From: Nematopogon swammerdamellus
Lineage: Eukaryota; Arthropoda; Insecta; Lepidoptera; Adelidae
Direction of reading: 5' to 3'
Length of the DNA stretch: 64,000 nucleotides
Assembly (NCBI GenBank): GCA_946902875.1
Contig: OX336355.1
Location: 8,639,347 to 8,703,346, forward strand
The notes beneath the pieces were generated by a model. That model saw only the letters and a program-made list of their open reading frames with translations, made no database searches and had not been told where the DNA came from. Both the position numbers and the translations under genes were made by a program. Positions 19,034 through 31,716 of this stretch are shown here, in pieces (within the stretch, counting starts at the first letter, position 1; each line of letters begins with the position of its first letter).

Positions 19034-19407
19034 AGTAGCCGGTAGCTCAGTGGTGCGGTCTGTCGGCTGTTGTTAAGCACACCTGGGCGCGGTCAGCACT
19101 TGGATGGGTGACCGCTCGACCGTTGGAGGCTGACCGTGGTTCGGATTCCACGTTAAACTGTAGGTCCCTTCCCTTCTTACCTTACGTTTTACCTTACATA
19201 GGTGGTAGGGTTTATCCCGACCGGGTGGATACCACCGCACTGAATGATACGTCGGTCGAAGCGGCTATGTAAATAGTTCGTGTTTTCCGTCCAGTTCAGT
19301 GTAGCCGACATGAAATGAAGTGAAGCACTGACATGGCACCTATTTCACCCGGTGATATGGGCTGACGGTGATGTAGCCAACGGTGCCAGTTTCCATTAAA
19401 AAAAAGT
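19034..19407 (+). mobile_element. 5S rRNA-derived SINE (SINE3 type, family C)
   Basis: The head contains the 5S rRNA internal promoter: TTAAGCACACCTGGGCGCGG and CACTTGGATGGGTGACCGC at 19073-19115. A body follows (AACTGTAGGTCCCTTCCC, GGGTTTATCCCGACCGGG, GTGTAGCCGACATGAAATG), and the element ends GTGCCAGTTTCCATTAAAAA. It is a pol III-transcribed retroposon. Related plus-strand copies are at 42305, 49033 and 62716; truncated minus-strand copies are listed separately. Confidence 0.9.
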
Positions 19408-19739
19408 TATAAAATATAAAAAAAATATGTAGCGAGGCGCGTATTCCTTACTCTGTGTGTATACCTGTTGTTGCTGCGCACGGTACCGACCGAGCGGGAG
19501 TAGAGCGCGTAGGAACTTGTCCGGACGGACGTCTCGTGCCCGCGAGCGGGTTGTCCGGTCCGGTCCGGACCGGTATGCGAGTGTAGCCCTAGAGATGTGG
19601 CCTCGCATGCTCCGGCACAAGATTGATTTACTATCATATATGTGTTCTTTCTACGTTTTGTTTATAGACGTCCAGAAATACCAGCCTTACGGCTTTAAAA
19701 TCCAGACGTTTATCCCTGTACTCTTGCGAGTACAGTGAT

Positions 19740-20250
19740 CATGTATGCCAGATCGAGGCTGTGCAGTTCTTCCGAAATAAATTCCATGGGAAACAAAGCC
19801 TTTCCCCAGCCGATCCGAGCCATCACCCGTCCACCCGAAGGAACCCCCGGCCGAAGCCGAGAGCCGGGGATGAAACCATCATTGCCACTGGGGTCCAACA
19901 ACAGCCTGCTGAGTATTAAGATGGGGGTTTAGGCCTCCTCTTAGCTCACGCTGCTGACCCCACTCAGGTCGGTGCACAGTGCAGTGAGCCTTTACCAAAA
20001 ATCGAAAAATGAGCCACCGCGGTGGGTCAAATGAGTTACTACCCTAATCGCTGGGTTGATTATCTGCGGGGTTCCGTTAAAAGCCCCAGAATGATTCGTG
20101 CTTCTGCACGGGACACTGGTGTTGGTCTCGCAGGGGTTGTGGTTTAGCGTTGATTCCCTGGTGCTTCTTTCGAAGTATCAAACACGGGAATAAGTAGCGA
20201 AAGCTGCGATTGGTGAGCCACTTAGGGCTCGTACCCATACTACGTGACCG
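19740..20250. repeat. Unclassified GC-richer segment, possibly a decayed retroelement
   Basis: A block with phrases such as CCCGGCCGAAGCCGAGAGC, CACTGCACTGTGCACCGACC (minus strand) and GGGTCAAATGAGTTACTACC, unlike its AT-rich surroundings. No intact ORF, TIR or second copy was found in the window, so its repeat nature is inferred from composition only. Confidence 0.3.
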
Positions 20251-20404
20251 ATTTTACCCACTTTTTGACCACTTTAATTTTTATTTGAAAACCTCTATTT
20301 TTCGAACAGTTCATTAGTCTGTAAAGGGATATATTTAGCCCATGGTCTATGTTGGCTGCATAAAAAATTGCCTTTGTGTTGCCGCTAGCGCAGAAAATTA
20401 GCCC

Positions 20405-20870
20405 TTTTTAACCGACTTCAAAAAAGGAGGAGGTTCTATGTTCGGCTGTATGTATTTTTTTTTATGTATGTTCAGCAATATCTTCCCCAATTGTGAACCG
20501 ATTTCGATGATTCTTTTTGTGTTCGGTTCAGTCTAGCTCCAAGGTGGTCCCATTTTTTTTTTGGTCAAGATCGGATTGGAAAGCGAGGCGGAATTTCGGA
20601 ACTCTTCGAAACTCGGATTCCGCCGAGTACATTAATAGCAAATAAAAATTACTAAAAAAACTGTGAAATAAAAAAATATTAAAAAAAATATAAAAACCGC
20701 CTTCAAAAATGTATGAAATAAAAAAATAAAAATCGAACCCTAGAGTTGAAGGCGGTGGTGCTAAAGCAAGCAAAAATAACCGACCGCCTTCAACTCTAGG
20801 GTTCGATTTTTATTTTTTTATTTCATACATTTTTGAAGGCGGTTTTTATATTTTTTTAATTTTTAGACGA
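20405..20870. mobile_element. AACCGACTTC-type element with a long perfect hairpin
   Basis: It begins TTTTTAACCGACTTCAAAAA and GGAGGAGGTTCTATG, the opening of a dispersed element common in moth genomes. Its 3' part is an almost perfect inverted repeat: left arm about 20683-20755, right arm about 20783-20857, with a loop of about 28 bp. The arms carry ACCGCCTTC at both ends and CCTAGAGTTGAAGGCGG next to the loop. Confidence 0.8.
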
Positions 20871-21329
20871 AACGGAAGCGAATCGTCTTTATGAACCGCT
20901 TCAGGAGCAGACAATATGCACTTACAATGTGTATACGGTTTTACATTAAGGGTGGTGCATTTTTTAGGGTTCCGTATCTTTTTATTGTTTATTGTATAAT
21001 TTCATCCATCATAGGTAGGTAACCTACGCTTGGATATGTCGAAAATTCCGCCAGTTCTAAATTCAATGCGAAGAAGAACTGCAAAACAAACTTCGCAAGT
21101 CACAATGTTTTGTTAATACCTTATGAGTATTATATTATAGTAACTTACAAATAATTAATCCATACTACCGCTCACAAGAACATTAATATTTACAGCATAA
21201 ACATGAATACTCAAGAATCTGACCACTCTGCCTATTTACATTACCTATATCTGGTGCCATCGTCAATTTTGATACTTCATATATCAAGTCAAATATAAAA
21301 CAATTAGTTTACGTTATATTATATTATCT

Positions 21330-21600
21330 ACACGGAAGCCTATTACTAAGGCTACGCTGTCTGTCTGTCCGTCCGTCCGTTCGTTCGTCCGTCCGTCCTT
21401 GTATCGTTTGAATCGTAATAGGTATCCGGTTGAAATTTTCACAGATTATGTTATGATTATGATGGCGGATGTGTCAAGAAATAATAAAAAAAACAAAGAG
21501 TAAAAAATAATTGGGTACAAGAAACGCACTAAGAATCGATTAGTACATATTCAGGCTACTGAATAATAGATGGCGCCACAGGTATTTATATTTTGCATTA
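21330..21600 (+). repeat. GTCCGTCC-containing member of the AGGGTTCCGTA family
   Basis: It contains ACGGAAGCCTATTACTAAGG, a CTGTCTGTCCGTCCGTCCGT run, TTGAAATTTTCACAGATTAT and CTACTGAATAATAGATGGCG. All of these recur in order at 63760-64000, and part occurs inverted at 51990-52110. Confidence 0.8.
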
Positions 21601-23485
21601 TAGAAAGACAAAATATAGACAAATATGTTTTTTTGACAGTTATAGTATAGCAGAGCTACGGAACCCTCCATGCGCTCGTAAACGCGCATGTGTTTATTTC
21701 ACCCTAGATTGACGAAAACTGTATGTGTAATTTTTGACCTTTGACTTTTTTTGGAAACGTCAAATTTTCAATTTTTTTCAACACTTTTTTGTGATAAAAG
21801 TTAAGTATTATTTTTTTTTCTCAATATAAAAAGAACAAAATTAGTTAGTTTCCTGTGTAGTAGTATCCCCCCTTTAGTAGACCCCCTTTCGGGTACTACC
21901 TATTAATGTAACACCATGTATATATTTTATAGTATTTTAAAAAGGTTGTAAGACGCCGAATTTGTCGTTTGGCCAAAACTGATTTTAAAGTAATACAGAT
22001 AAGCGAATTCGAAAGGGCTGTGTCACACGGCAGTAAATTGCAGGCGAATTCTAAAAATCGTATTAACAGATGCTATCTCTACTGCTCGGGACACTTCTAT
22101 CCTATCTCGTATCTCACTGCTGTTCGAAGCAGCTTTTAGGCTGAAATTACATTTGTGAGAATAGTCGCGACGTTGTTTTCGAAGTAATAAAGCTTTTTTT
22201 TTATAATCTCATGAATGTACATACTGTTGTTGAGCACATGGTTGCAATACAATGCGTCTCGTGTTGTAATATTTTACGAGGTCGCGCGTCCTCGGTTAGT
22301 TCAGTAGTATGGGCGCATACAAGACATACATAAAAACCTTAATATCTCAAAAAGTATTTTGTACGATGCATAGAGGGGCTAAATTAATTGCTTACGAGTA
22401 TCATTCCTTACCCACGTTTCCACTACCTTCGGTTACGTCTAGTCCAGTCCAACTGTATTTGTCATACAGTGACATTTCTTATACCTACTTGACAGGAGGT
22501 TTTGAATACATTTGAACACATTTGGCATCTACATTGTAGCCGAAGGTCTTGAGAAGATATGCGTTCATTTACAGGTCACCCTGATATGTATGATGAATTG
22601 ATGATAGTGTTGGATAGGTACAAATACTTAATTGCTCCAATTTTTTTTTTCCAGAAATAAGCACGATTTATTGGTTGACATGAGGTGCAAGCAAAGGCGA
22701 ACTTATTTCTTACGGATATTTCTTCTAGGGATAATAGCGAAGGATAAAGAAGGAAGATAGGAAACGTTTATTCAGAAAAAAAATATGAATTACAATTCAC
22801 AACATTAGTTTTTTTTTTATTTGGGAGCCGACAGAGCAATATGTAAAACCCAACATGTAGGTAATTACGGCTTAAGTCTGCACCCTTTTAGCGCCAGTGA
22901 TGACTCACTGACATAATAATTAACATCAATCTCAAGTGCAATAAATATACACACAAATTAAAACAAGTAAAAACAGACTTAAGATGAAATAAAATGTATA
23001 AAAATTTACAATTATAAAAGGCAAACAAAACAAAAAAACATTATTTCGTTTGGTGTTTAGGTACAACGAAGATATCAGAACACTTTCGCGATGGTATATT
23101 CTTAAATGTAATATCCCCCCCACGTGTACAGAGGACGCTCAAAGGCCCGACAAACAATGGCGAGATACGACACAAACGAAATTGCAGAAGGACCAATTTA
23201 TTTATCCCTACTATTAAGGCGATTTCTTCAGGTGTGAAATTTTCACTTTGGATTTAAAACTGAACAAATGAAAAGAACATGTATTGTGTACCTACACAAA
23301 TCGATTATTTCGTCATATAGAGAAAAATTTAAAGGCTTACAGTGCTTTAGAGGGCATTAAGGTGACATGAGACCTGAGAAAAACAAAATATGCCAAGATA
23401 AATATCTCGTTTTTTTTCCTTTCGTTTTTCTCTTCATTTTTCGGCTTTGCATCTATCTAATGAAGAAAGATACATACATATATAG
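21601..23485. other. Intronic sequence without recognised features
   Basis: AT-rich sequence with scattered homopolymer runs. I see no supported exon, TIR pair or tandem array. ORFs at 22309-22515 and 22932-23123 lack any recognisable motif. Confidence 0.5.
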
Positions 23486-23487
23486 CG

Positions 23488-23929
23488 TCACGCCTGTATC
23501 CCGGTAGGGTAGGCAGAGACAACGGATCTCCATGTGCCACGATCCTTACACACGTCTGCCGCCTCTTCCACTCTCGTAATGTTCTTCATGCATGCTCGTC
23601 GGTTAATACGGGTACTACGAACTTGACCCTTTTTGAGCACATGCCCGATCTGGTCCAGGTACGTGCGTCTAGGGCGACCCTTCCCGACCCTTCCACTCAA
23701 CATTCGCTCCATAAATTTCTTTCGTTAGTCTCCTATCATCCTTTCGTCCAACATGACCGAACCACCGAAGCATTTCTTTCTCAATCCTTGTCACTATATC
23801 CTCTTTCAGACCACAGCGCTCTCGCACTACACTATCTCTCAATCTATCTTTCATTGTAACTCCACACACACTCGTCAACGCGCGCATTTCCACAGCATTT
23901 ATCCTGTACGAAGAAAGATATCTTGGCAT
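23488..23929 (-). pseudogene. LINE reverse-transcriptase ORF, 3' fragment with frameshift
   Basis: On the minus strand, one frame reads INAVEMRALTSVCGVTMKDR, then RCGLKEDIVTRIEKEMLRWF and [15 protein letters not shown]. The protein continues in a second frame as [20 protein letters not shown] and ends SAYPTGIQA before the stop at 23488. One frameshift near 23700 breaks it. These are the C-terminal motifs of a lepidopteran non-LTR retrotransposon polymerase ([20 protein letters not shown]). It shares its end with 1118-1297 and is dead by truncation and frameshift. Confidence 0.88.
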
Positions 23930-25540
23930 AAAGAAAAACTTTTTTTGAGCGCTAGATATATGTGGTGCAATAAGGGTGTTATTGCCAAATCATATTTTAG
24001 CGTATCTCTCTGAGCGCTCTCATGTTTTAATTTATTGAAATTAATCTATAGCATAAAAATAAAACATTCTCACAGCTTATTTTGTAGGAGTAATCGCTCC
24101 CGAAAGTTTTTCAAATAAATTTAAGGCCTCAGTGTAAAAGGTAACTTTTGTGAGTATAAATTATAAATTTTGGTTCCTCGTTTTTCAAATTAGTGCTTAT
24201 ATTAAAAAAATATAATATATTTAGCTGGTCAGATATGAATGCTCCCCTTGTATTATGTCGCCTTAATAATGTCACTCATGTATGTAAATACAGATTTTAT
24301 GTAAAGGGAGCATCTGATTCATACTATACTCAAATTTAACATTCACCAAAAATAGTTTAAGTTATTGTTTGAAAAGCAATATTGCAAGAACAAAAAAAAA
24401 ATTAAATAAAAAAATTCGAAAAATTTACAAAATGAGGGTCTTCCTCTTAACATTAAAATGAATACGAAAAATGTGCTACGGTGGATACGCGATGACAAAT
24501 TATGTATACGTTCTGCAAATAAAGCGGCCGCCGTTGTAATCAGCATTGAGTTGACAAAAGCCTGTATGTTCTACATATGTATTCTGGTACAGCTGTTGCC
24601 CGTAGCTTGAAGCTTCGCCCGCGTAAAAGTTACACTTAGCAACATTTATCATAATCCGATTTTCTCTGATCACATCCGATCTTTATAGTGATTGATATGC
24701 TACACGCAGTCTCTATAAATTATATCACCACAACACCCCTCTTCAAATCTAATCACAAAACGTTTATAGCACTTTAAAACGTAAAGATGGTAGTTCTTAA
24801 TGCCTTTGGCATTTTCCGCCAGTCTACCCTTTTTAACATATTGATACCAGGGTAGGTGCAACAAAACAATCATGCTACACGCTTATGAAAAAAAATCACA
24901 GATCTCATGTATTACATGACCTTCGGGTACATTGAAAATGACTTTTAGGGCGTATGATATATATGTATATAACAAATATGTCAATTTTGAAAAATTTACA
25001 AAAATAAAAAAAAAACAAAAATTTAAATCCTTAATTTTCAAGTATATGCATAGGTACACGAAAACCATTTTAACTACTCACACTGCTAGACTCGTAACTC
25101 TCCTAACGGAAAATAATAAAAAATCTTAACTCCCAAATTTTTTACTTATTTTTTAAAAATCAATAAACGTCCCCAAATATTGAGTCAATCTACAATATTA
25201 AAATATAAAAGTTTAAAATATACATTTAGAAATATGTTTAAAAGTGCCCTTTTCAACCCCCCTAAAACGGCAATTTTAAGCGTTTTTCTGCGATTTTCTC
25301 AAAAATTGTCTTTTTTTTATTTTTTTAATATTCACGTAGCCTTAAAACTCACGATACCAGGGCGAATTCTTGCTGGAAATCGGGGACTATACTGAAGCGA
25401 TCGAAAATACATTTTCAATGTCAAAAAGTTATTTTTAAGTACCGGCCCCACACAGTACGAGTCGAGTCCACAACACAAGTCAAGTCCACCAAATAAACCG
25501 ATGTATGTGTCGCTTCTATATTAACTCAGCTCGTCTTCCC
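23930..25540. other. Last cadherin intron, 3' part
   Basis: The stretch is mainly AT-rich. It includes TGCCCGTAGCTTGAAGCTTC near 24598, a fragment of the element class that starts near 59268. At 25330-25437 a segment around ACTATACTGAAGCGATCG is present inverted at 45803-45860. The intron ends CGTCTTCCCGCAG at 25544. Confidence 0.55.
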
Positions 25541-25544
25541 GCAG

Positions 25545-25675
25545 GCACCGACGACGGCGACCTCAAGTTCAACTATCTGGCGTCGTTCGGGCCCCGCTTC
25601 CGCAAGCTGGCGGACATGTACGGCGACGAAGCTGAGGAGGAGCGCGCCGGCAGCGGCGGCGAGTCCTGGTGCTAG
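25545..25675 (+). CDS. CadN: Cadherin-N-like gene, last coding exon and stop
   Basis: The exon follows CTTCCCGCAG. Two bases complete a Cys codon, and then it reads TDDGDLKFNYLASFGPRFRK, LADMYGDEAEEE and GGESWC, ending at TAG 25673-25675. The FNYLxxFGPRFRKLADMYG motif is the conserved C-terminal end of the beta-catenin-binding region in classical cadherins. From 606 the six exons give 326 residues without an internal stop. The acidic, glycine-rich extreme C-terminus is species-variable. Confidence 0.95.
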
Positions 25676-25990
25676 CGCCCGCGCCGCTCCGCCGTGCGGA
25701 GTTGGCTCGTCTAAACCCGGCACGCGTCGCGACGCGTCGCGCCGGCAACCGAGTACTGAGGACTCACAACCACGCGAGTGTTCCAAGTGTACGACAGGCT
25801 TTGTGACTGAACGTGGAGTATTGTTTGATTTGTTTGCCTTTGCGAGTCCGATTTACGTAAATGCAAAATGTCTGCGTAATGTAATAAAAAAAGAAGCCTA
25901 AATTATAAAGTTAGTCGCTAACGGCGCGGAGGGGGCGCCGTCGGCCGGAAAGAACCGATAATAAATTCTTATTGTTATTCTCTTGATAAT
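25676..25990 (+). terminator. CadN: Cadherin 3' UTR with candidate polyadenylation signals
   Basis: After the stop the sequence is GC-rich for about 80 bp, then AT-rich. Canonical AATAAA hexamers lie at 25883-25888 and 25960-25965, the latter followed by a T-rich stretch (TTCTTATTGTTATTC) that could serve as a downstream element. Further AATAAA-like sites occur to about 29400, so a longer UTR cannot be excluded. No transcript evidence is available. Confidence 0.5.
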
Positions 25991-26118
25991 GTTAACTTGA
26001 ATAATGTCAGGCCTGTGATATACGTGCGTTCGCGAGTTATTACGAACTACGTAGCGGTTGTATAAGATGTTGAAACTGAGTAATGTAGCACAATTTGACT
26101 CTACGCAACTCCGCAGAC

Positions 26119-26438
26119 TAAGGGTCAGTTCAGACCGAGACGCGAAGCGACGCTACGCGACGCGACATGAAGATGGAAGAAGAAACTTGAGAGGGGCCGC
26201 GCGACGTCCCTTCATGAAGCGACGCGACGCAACGTCTCCGTCCAGTATCCGGATCGGCGAGACGTTCCGCTGCGTTGCGTTGCGTTGCACTGCGCGGCGC
26301 GTCGTAACGCGCACGTATTTAGTTCGCTTACACGTTCTCACTAAAATTTGTACGTTTTGTGTAGTAAACAAGTTTGCATCGCTATCTTGAAATGTCGCGT
26401 CTCGTCGCGTCTCGGTGTGAGATGAGTGATGACCCTTA
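26119..26438. mobile_element. 320-bp MITE with GAGACGCG-type ends
   Basis: The left end TAAGGGTCAGTTCAGACCGA matches in part the reverse complement of the right end (GTGATGACCCTTA), and both carry CCGAGACGCG then CGACG. The interior has runs of GACGCGACG and TGCGTTGCGT. TA at both ends suggests a TA target site. It lies within or just after the cadherin 3' UTR. Confidence 0.75.
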
Positions 26439-27844
26439 TGTTATTATGAATATTATTCAAGGTGGAGATATTAAATGTGCGATCGGACCTTGATTTTTTC
26501 TAAGTATTTCATTTGGTTTGTAGTATTTTTGTTTTGAATGTTTTGAGGATGAAAATGAATAAATCGGTCGGTAAAGCGAACGGTATGAAGGTGTAACTAC
26601 TCACTAAGTGTAGACAGGTAGTGTTTATTACCTATTGACCTAACTGAATTGACTAACGCTGCTGATAATGAGCCGTAAGTTAAACGCGTAAGTTAATTTT
26701 AACTTTGATTAAATAAAACATAAAAATGACTGACTGTAACATTTTGATACTTAAGAATTACTGTAAAATAATTCTAAGTATATTTTTTTTTCGTGAAATC
26801 ATTTTTGTAACTATGCTTATCGATTAGTTTTTAGGATTAGTTTATATTTAATAATATTATTAATTTAGGTAATTAAATATTCCTAAATGCGGACTGCGTT
26901 TTGTGGAATCGCAAATATGTTTAGTTCTCCCGTTGACTTGTATTTTTGTAAATACATTATAAGTTTCCGTATAGTTTTTATTTATACCTATAGTATAGTT
27001 CAGATAGTCTTCGAAGTTAGTTAGTGCCATTTTTTTTACTTCGAAATATTGAAAATAAATGTCTCCTATTCCATCCATCGTAGTAAGATCCCTTCAGCTC
27101 TGTTTTATTCCAATGATGAATTAAAACGTGTAAGTTAAGGAGAGGGCGTCGGGTAACTGAAAACGCCTCAATTAACGGACTCTAACAACGGCCCCTGGAT
27201 GGGCACCACTGTACGGGGCCGCCGATCGACTCCCGCTCCCGCCGACTTAGATTTCAAAGTTAAACTTGCTTAGTTAAAAGTTGTTTGGCGGCTCTCTAAT
27301 CAACAGGACACATCTTCCAATTTGTGTCTACCTTCACTTTTGTTCAGGTACCACTGTGATTACACTGAGAACTTTGCGCCGCCATTTTGTTTATAAAATG
27401 TCAAAGGACATCATGTTTGGACCAATTTATTGTTTTACCGGACAAAAAAAAAACAAGCACTATATATCAATCGTGAAACAATCAAAATGTTTATAATTAT
27501 ACATTCGTCATAAAATTTATAAAAGATCTTTGAGGCTTGTACGATTGCCATATCGAGGGCCTTCGAGGAAAAAAATAAACAGAGGCGCGTGTGGTCTCGT
27601 ACAAAATAATGCATAAATTCTGACACACCAAATTAATACCAACCACGTACAAACTGACGCATGGAGCATGAAATTGTTCAGACTTTCGTGCGACAACTTT
27701 GATACCCCCTACCTAGCCTTGTTGTTATTATTTATTTTGTCCTCGAGGTCGAGGGCACTGTGATGGCGACCTTGAATAGACCTTGAAGACATTTCGGATA
27801 TTGAGTCATGGATGGTTTTGTAATTCTGACACATAATGGCTTAG
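26439..27844. other. Downstream flank, no gene recognised
   Basis: AT-rich sequence with a moderately GC-rich patch near 27140-27250. It may be part of a long cadherin 3' UTR. I see no coding signal. Confidence 0.45.
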
Positions 27845-28098
27845 TAGAGAGCGTTTCAACTAAAAGTTCCCTTCGCCGCCGTTGTGTTGGCTCCACTGTC
27901 TATCTGTCAAAACAGCGTTGAGGGTTGCTATGTGTACAGATTTACCCGTAATTATCGGTATTTCCCGTATTTATTATACGGTAAATACCGATTACATTAT
28001 AGGTAATATAATCATCACAATCTGGCAACACGAATTTAAGCACTGACAGTGGAGCCAACATAACAGCGAAGGGAACTTTTAGTTTGAAACGCTCTCTA
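27845..28098. mobile_element. 254-bp TA-flanked MITE, copy 1
   Basis: The terminal inverted repeats begin TAGAGAGCGTTTCAACTAAA and continue AGTTCCCTTCGC, mirrored at 28067-28098 with one extra T. Inside are a GTAATTATCGGTATTT segment and TCTGGCAACACGAATTTAAG. TA at both ends fits a Tc1/mariner-type non-autonomous element. Confidence 0.9.
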
Positions 28099-28323
28099 CA
28101 TTATAAAATATTATGTATTTCGTTGTACTTTGTGTTTATAATATGTCTTTATTGTCTATGCAATTTTCATGTTTTCTTTCATCTTTACAGCCTTTGTCCA
28201 CGGTTTTTTTTTCGGATGACGGATGCCGGCATTTTGACGGAAACGGATCTCGTTTGTCCACTACGTCCGATCCCGGACGAACCGAATACTCAAGCGCGCA
28301 ATAGCGTCCCCCAAGATACCTAG

Positions 28324-28539
28324 TAGAGAGCGTTTCAACTAAAAGTTCCCTTCGCCGTTATGTTAGCTGCATTACCCGTAATTATCGGTATTTACCGTAT
28401 TTATTATACGTTAATACCGATTACATTATTAGGTAATATAATGTTCACAATCTGGCAACACGAATTTAAGCACTGACAGTGATACTGACAGTGGAGCCAA
28501 CATAACCGCGAAGGGAACTTTTAGTTGAAACGCTCTCTA
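28324..28539. mobile_element. 216-bp TA-flanked MITE, copy 2
   Basis: This is the same element as 27845-28098, same TIRs and interior, shorter near the left end and with an extra ACTGACAGTGAT-type repeat near 28480. It appears to split an older element: TTTGTCCACTACGTCCG at 28253 and CGGACGCAGTGGACAAAC at 28610 are inverted copies on either side of it. Confidence 0.9.
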
Positions 28540-30490
28540 GACAACATACAGTCATATATGTGAAAATATACAGACCCCTTAGTTGGACGAATATTCATCC
28601 GTCACGACGACGGACGCAGTGGACAAACGGTGTCAAACATACATCGTGTGATTATTTTAAGATGGCAAAATGCACTTTATTCACATTTAACAGTGTACAT
28701 AAGACATGATTAAGGATAGTATACTATAGTTCTGTTTAAGAGCGTATAGGAATTAATCGAATTTTATATGTAGTAGGTACTTGATATAGGTGAACTTAAT
28801 ACATGGTGTCTTATAATTATGCATATCAACGAATCGTAAGGTTTATATCGTGTGTATGTAAGTTGTATGGTGTTTCACAATTCACATTCATACAATAATC
28901 TATGGCTTTTTGTAAAATACGCGAACTCAACAAGCGCTTGGACATACAACTGTAATATTACTAGAAATTGCACAAATTATGTATGATTGATAGATAAAAA
29001 TTATTTTTGCATTTTTGGTTGGTTCGACCCGTTATAATATTTTCGTTCTGTCGGTAGTAAATTAAAAAATCATATTCGTGTCTTAACAAAAACAATTTTT
29101 TTTTTCAAATAAAATTTACTTAGTGTTCAGAGCGTTGAAGTCTGTCTGCCGCCGAAAAGGGATACTACCGCCGTAATAACTTAAGGAAAAGCAAGCACCT
29201 TAGAATAAATACAAATTAAACACGAAATGGATTTTGTATTGAATTAAATTACTTTCGAATGTTTTAAAAATAAAAAGTAAACATTAATCATTTTATGAAT
29301 TGCATTTTTTCTAGGGTGTTTGTGTTAGTGTTTTATTCTTATTTCATCTTTGGCCTTGTAAAATAAATCTTTTCAGATAATTATTAAATTGAGTATTGAT
29401 CATCCCTTAAATCACATCCTGCCTTATAATTTTGTTTGAGTAATAATATTTCCATATGTTTTTATTATGTACTACTAAAAGAGTATTTTGAGTATCAATT
29501 TGCCCTTTTCAACAAGGTCCAAATAAATCCACTGTGTACTTAGATAACATTGGCTCGGGTTGTGTAATTGTTTGGTAAGGGGTAGAAAATGCGCACAGAA
29601 TCGGTTGATAGGTTTCGGAGTACAATTTGTAACGGGAAGGTGTGCCATTTCTCAGTACAAGAAGACTAAGTTCGTAAAGGTAACTTTTTAGATAAAAACT
29701 TCATTATTATTTTAGTAGGTATTTAAAAACCAAATTTCAGTTTTTATAAATTTGTGACGGCCTATTTTGTATTTTTGTACCATTCGCTTGTGTATTTATT
29801 TAGTTGAAGTGAAGTAATTAAATAGTTTTATAATGATCTAGGAATGAAGGTATTTTGAAGCTGTCAAAAGTGTGAATTTTTTTTATTTAAATAACTTTTG
29901 AGTTATTTTCTTTTGCGTTATTAATAGTTTCATGTCACATGAAGTTTCGGCAACTGATAGAAATTTGATGTTAGTGTTTTTTCATTGTTTAATTTCTTAT
30001 TTTATGTTATATACTGCTGTAGGATAAAATTCATCTATGTAGTTAATTTAAGGCAACTATTCATACATACATGTGAGCTTGTTTTAGATATTTGGTTGTA
30101 ATTCGCACGACTCGTCGACCACTCTAAACTAAACCACCTGTATTTATCTAGAACATACTTATAGGCGTTTTGTATTTCCGACATTCCAGTAAAAATAAAT
30201 TTTAATAACTAAAAAAAAAACATTGTTGACGTGTGTAACTGTTAGACGAAGATGTGGTTCAATTATTGTGTTAAGACCAAATTGAGGTGGGCCTTGCGGT
30301 GACGTCATCTTTTCATTGAACAAGACCATCTTTTTGTTGATAGTACTGTGCCCTGTCTACCGATTAACAACAAGTTAACAATCGTCAATGCTATTTTGTA
30401 ATAAAAAAAAATTAAAAAAAGAAACGGGCAATTCAGTCACACATAACGCGGAGCGACATAATATTAACTGCCGCAAGATTTATGTTAAAA
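28540..30490. other. AT-rich flank without recognised features
   Basis: Nearly 2 kb of low-GC sequence. I see no exon, TIR pair or array. If the cadherin has a long 3' UTR it could extend into this stretch. Confidence 0.45.
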
Positions 30491-30495
30491 GACTA

Positions 30496-30539
30496 ACATA
30501 TTATTCTGTCAAATGGGATTGTTTGACAGAATAATATGT
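30496..30539. repeat. 18-bp perfect hairpin
   Basis: ACATATTATTCTGTCAAA at 30496-30513 is mirrored exactly at 30522-30539 around an 8-base loop (TGGGATTG). The function is unknown; it could be a MITE end-to-end remnant. Confidence 0.8.
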
Positions 30540-30574
30540 CCATATAAAAAACACCGACCACCACACCGACCCAC

Positions 30575-31100
30575 TCCGTGTGGGATCGATACTTAAAAAT
30601 AATAGCCCCACTCCATCTCTCCCCGTACATGCCGTAAAAGGCGACCTTTCATCTTTGTACGGTCCTTCCACCGAGTCGTGCAGCAGGTGGGCATTCGTGC
30701 CTTGCTTAGACCTGCTTGATAGTTATCTTGTTATATTTCCATTAAAAAAATTGGTTGTCTGTAAAGTCGGTTTACGAACGATAGTTTTACGTGATAACGT
30801 CATAAAGTGGTAAGACCAGAGAGATAAATGTGTACAAGCCGACGCTTGGGCCGATTGTGCCTCTCTATCGCTTGTTACGCGCTCTCGCTTGCACACACAG
30901 GCTCAGATGGAACGTGACACTTTTTCGTGCGTGCAGCCGGTGTTCATCAATTTATAAGACGTGACGTTATCACGTCAAAAAACATTGCTAAACGTGGTGG
31001 TCGGTGTTATGCTGTAATTTAAAAAAGTACTTGTAGCACAACACCGATTACTCTGCTTACCCCGATTGTCGGAATACACCGTGTGGTATGTATGTATGTC
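30575..31100 (+). repeat. Family A repeat interrupted by a nested insertion
   Basis: The left part (CCGTGTGGG to AGTTATCTTGT) and right part (TGCTAAACGTGGTGGTCGG to the end) match 44546-44855. About 255 bp between 30731 and 30985 are extra. A TATGTATG tail follows. Confidence 0.8.
30789..30975. mobile_element. Small TIR element nested in family A
   Basis: ACGTGATAACGTCATAAA at the left end corresponds to the reverse complement of TTTATAAGACGTGACGTTATCACGT at the right (one short gap). The element is about 187 bp with a GC-richer centre. Confidence 0.65.
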
Positions 31101-31716
31101 TTACGAATCGCAATCGGCTTTTAAATAGTTTTGATGTTACTTTGGTTTTAAATAATCGGAACATGGGACGCAGCACTATTTTTACTGAACTGCTTGGCCA
31201 ATGAAGAGAAATCGTCACCAAGTAGTCTCAATACACTGCCATTTGTAAACTATTAACTATTAGCGGATGTATCTAACATTATATAGAGAGAAATGGTTGT
31301 GAGGAATTAGTGCTTGCTGTGTGTTATGATAACAATAATTCCAAAAAATATTCTACAGCTGTGCACAGTGAACAATATTTCATGTCTTTGATAATTATTA
31401 TATCTTAATTTTTCTACTATTAAAATACAACTGGTATGTGACGGGTAAACTATGAACGACCGAAATGGTTTACGTGCAGTTTTTAACTAATGGATTAACT
31501 CCATTTAAAATTTAATTCTTAAAGCTACGGGAAGAGAAAACCACGTCTTGTCAAGTTATCACATTTATTGCTAACACGATCGATAAAATGTTGCCATAAA
31601 TATTATAATATACGTTAATTCTTCGAACATTTAAAAAAACTTATCCGTGCACATCTTTGAAACATTTCTTCACTGGTGGAATTTCAGCCGGAGTTCCGCG
31701 TTAACATCCTGGTCGG

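Noticed and set aside
19060..19120. A 5S rRNA gene
   Set aside because: Only the internal promoter part matches 5S rRNA; it is followed by a SINE body and recurs at 42350, 49070 and 62760.
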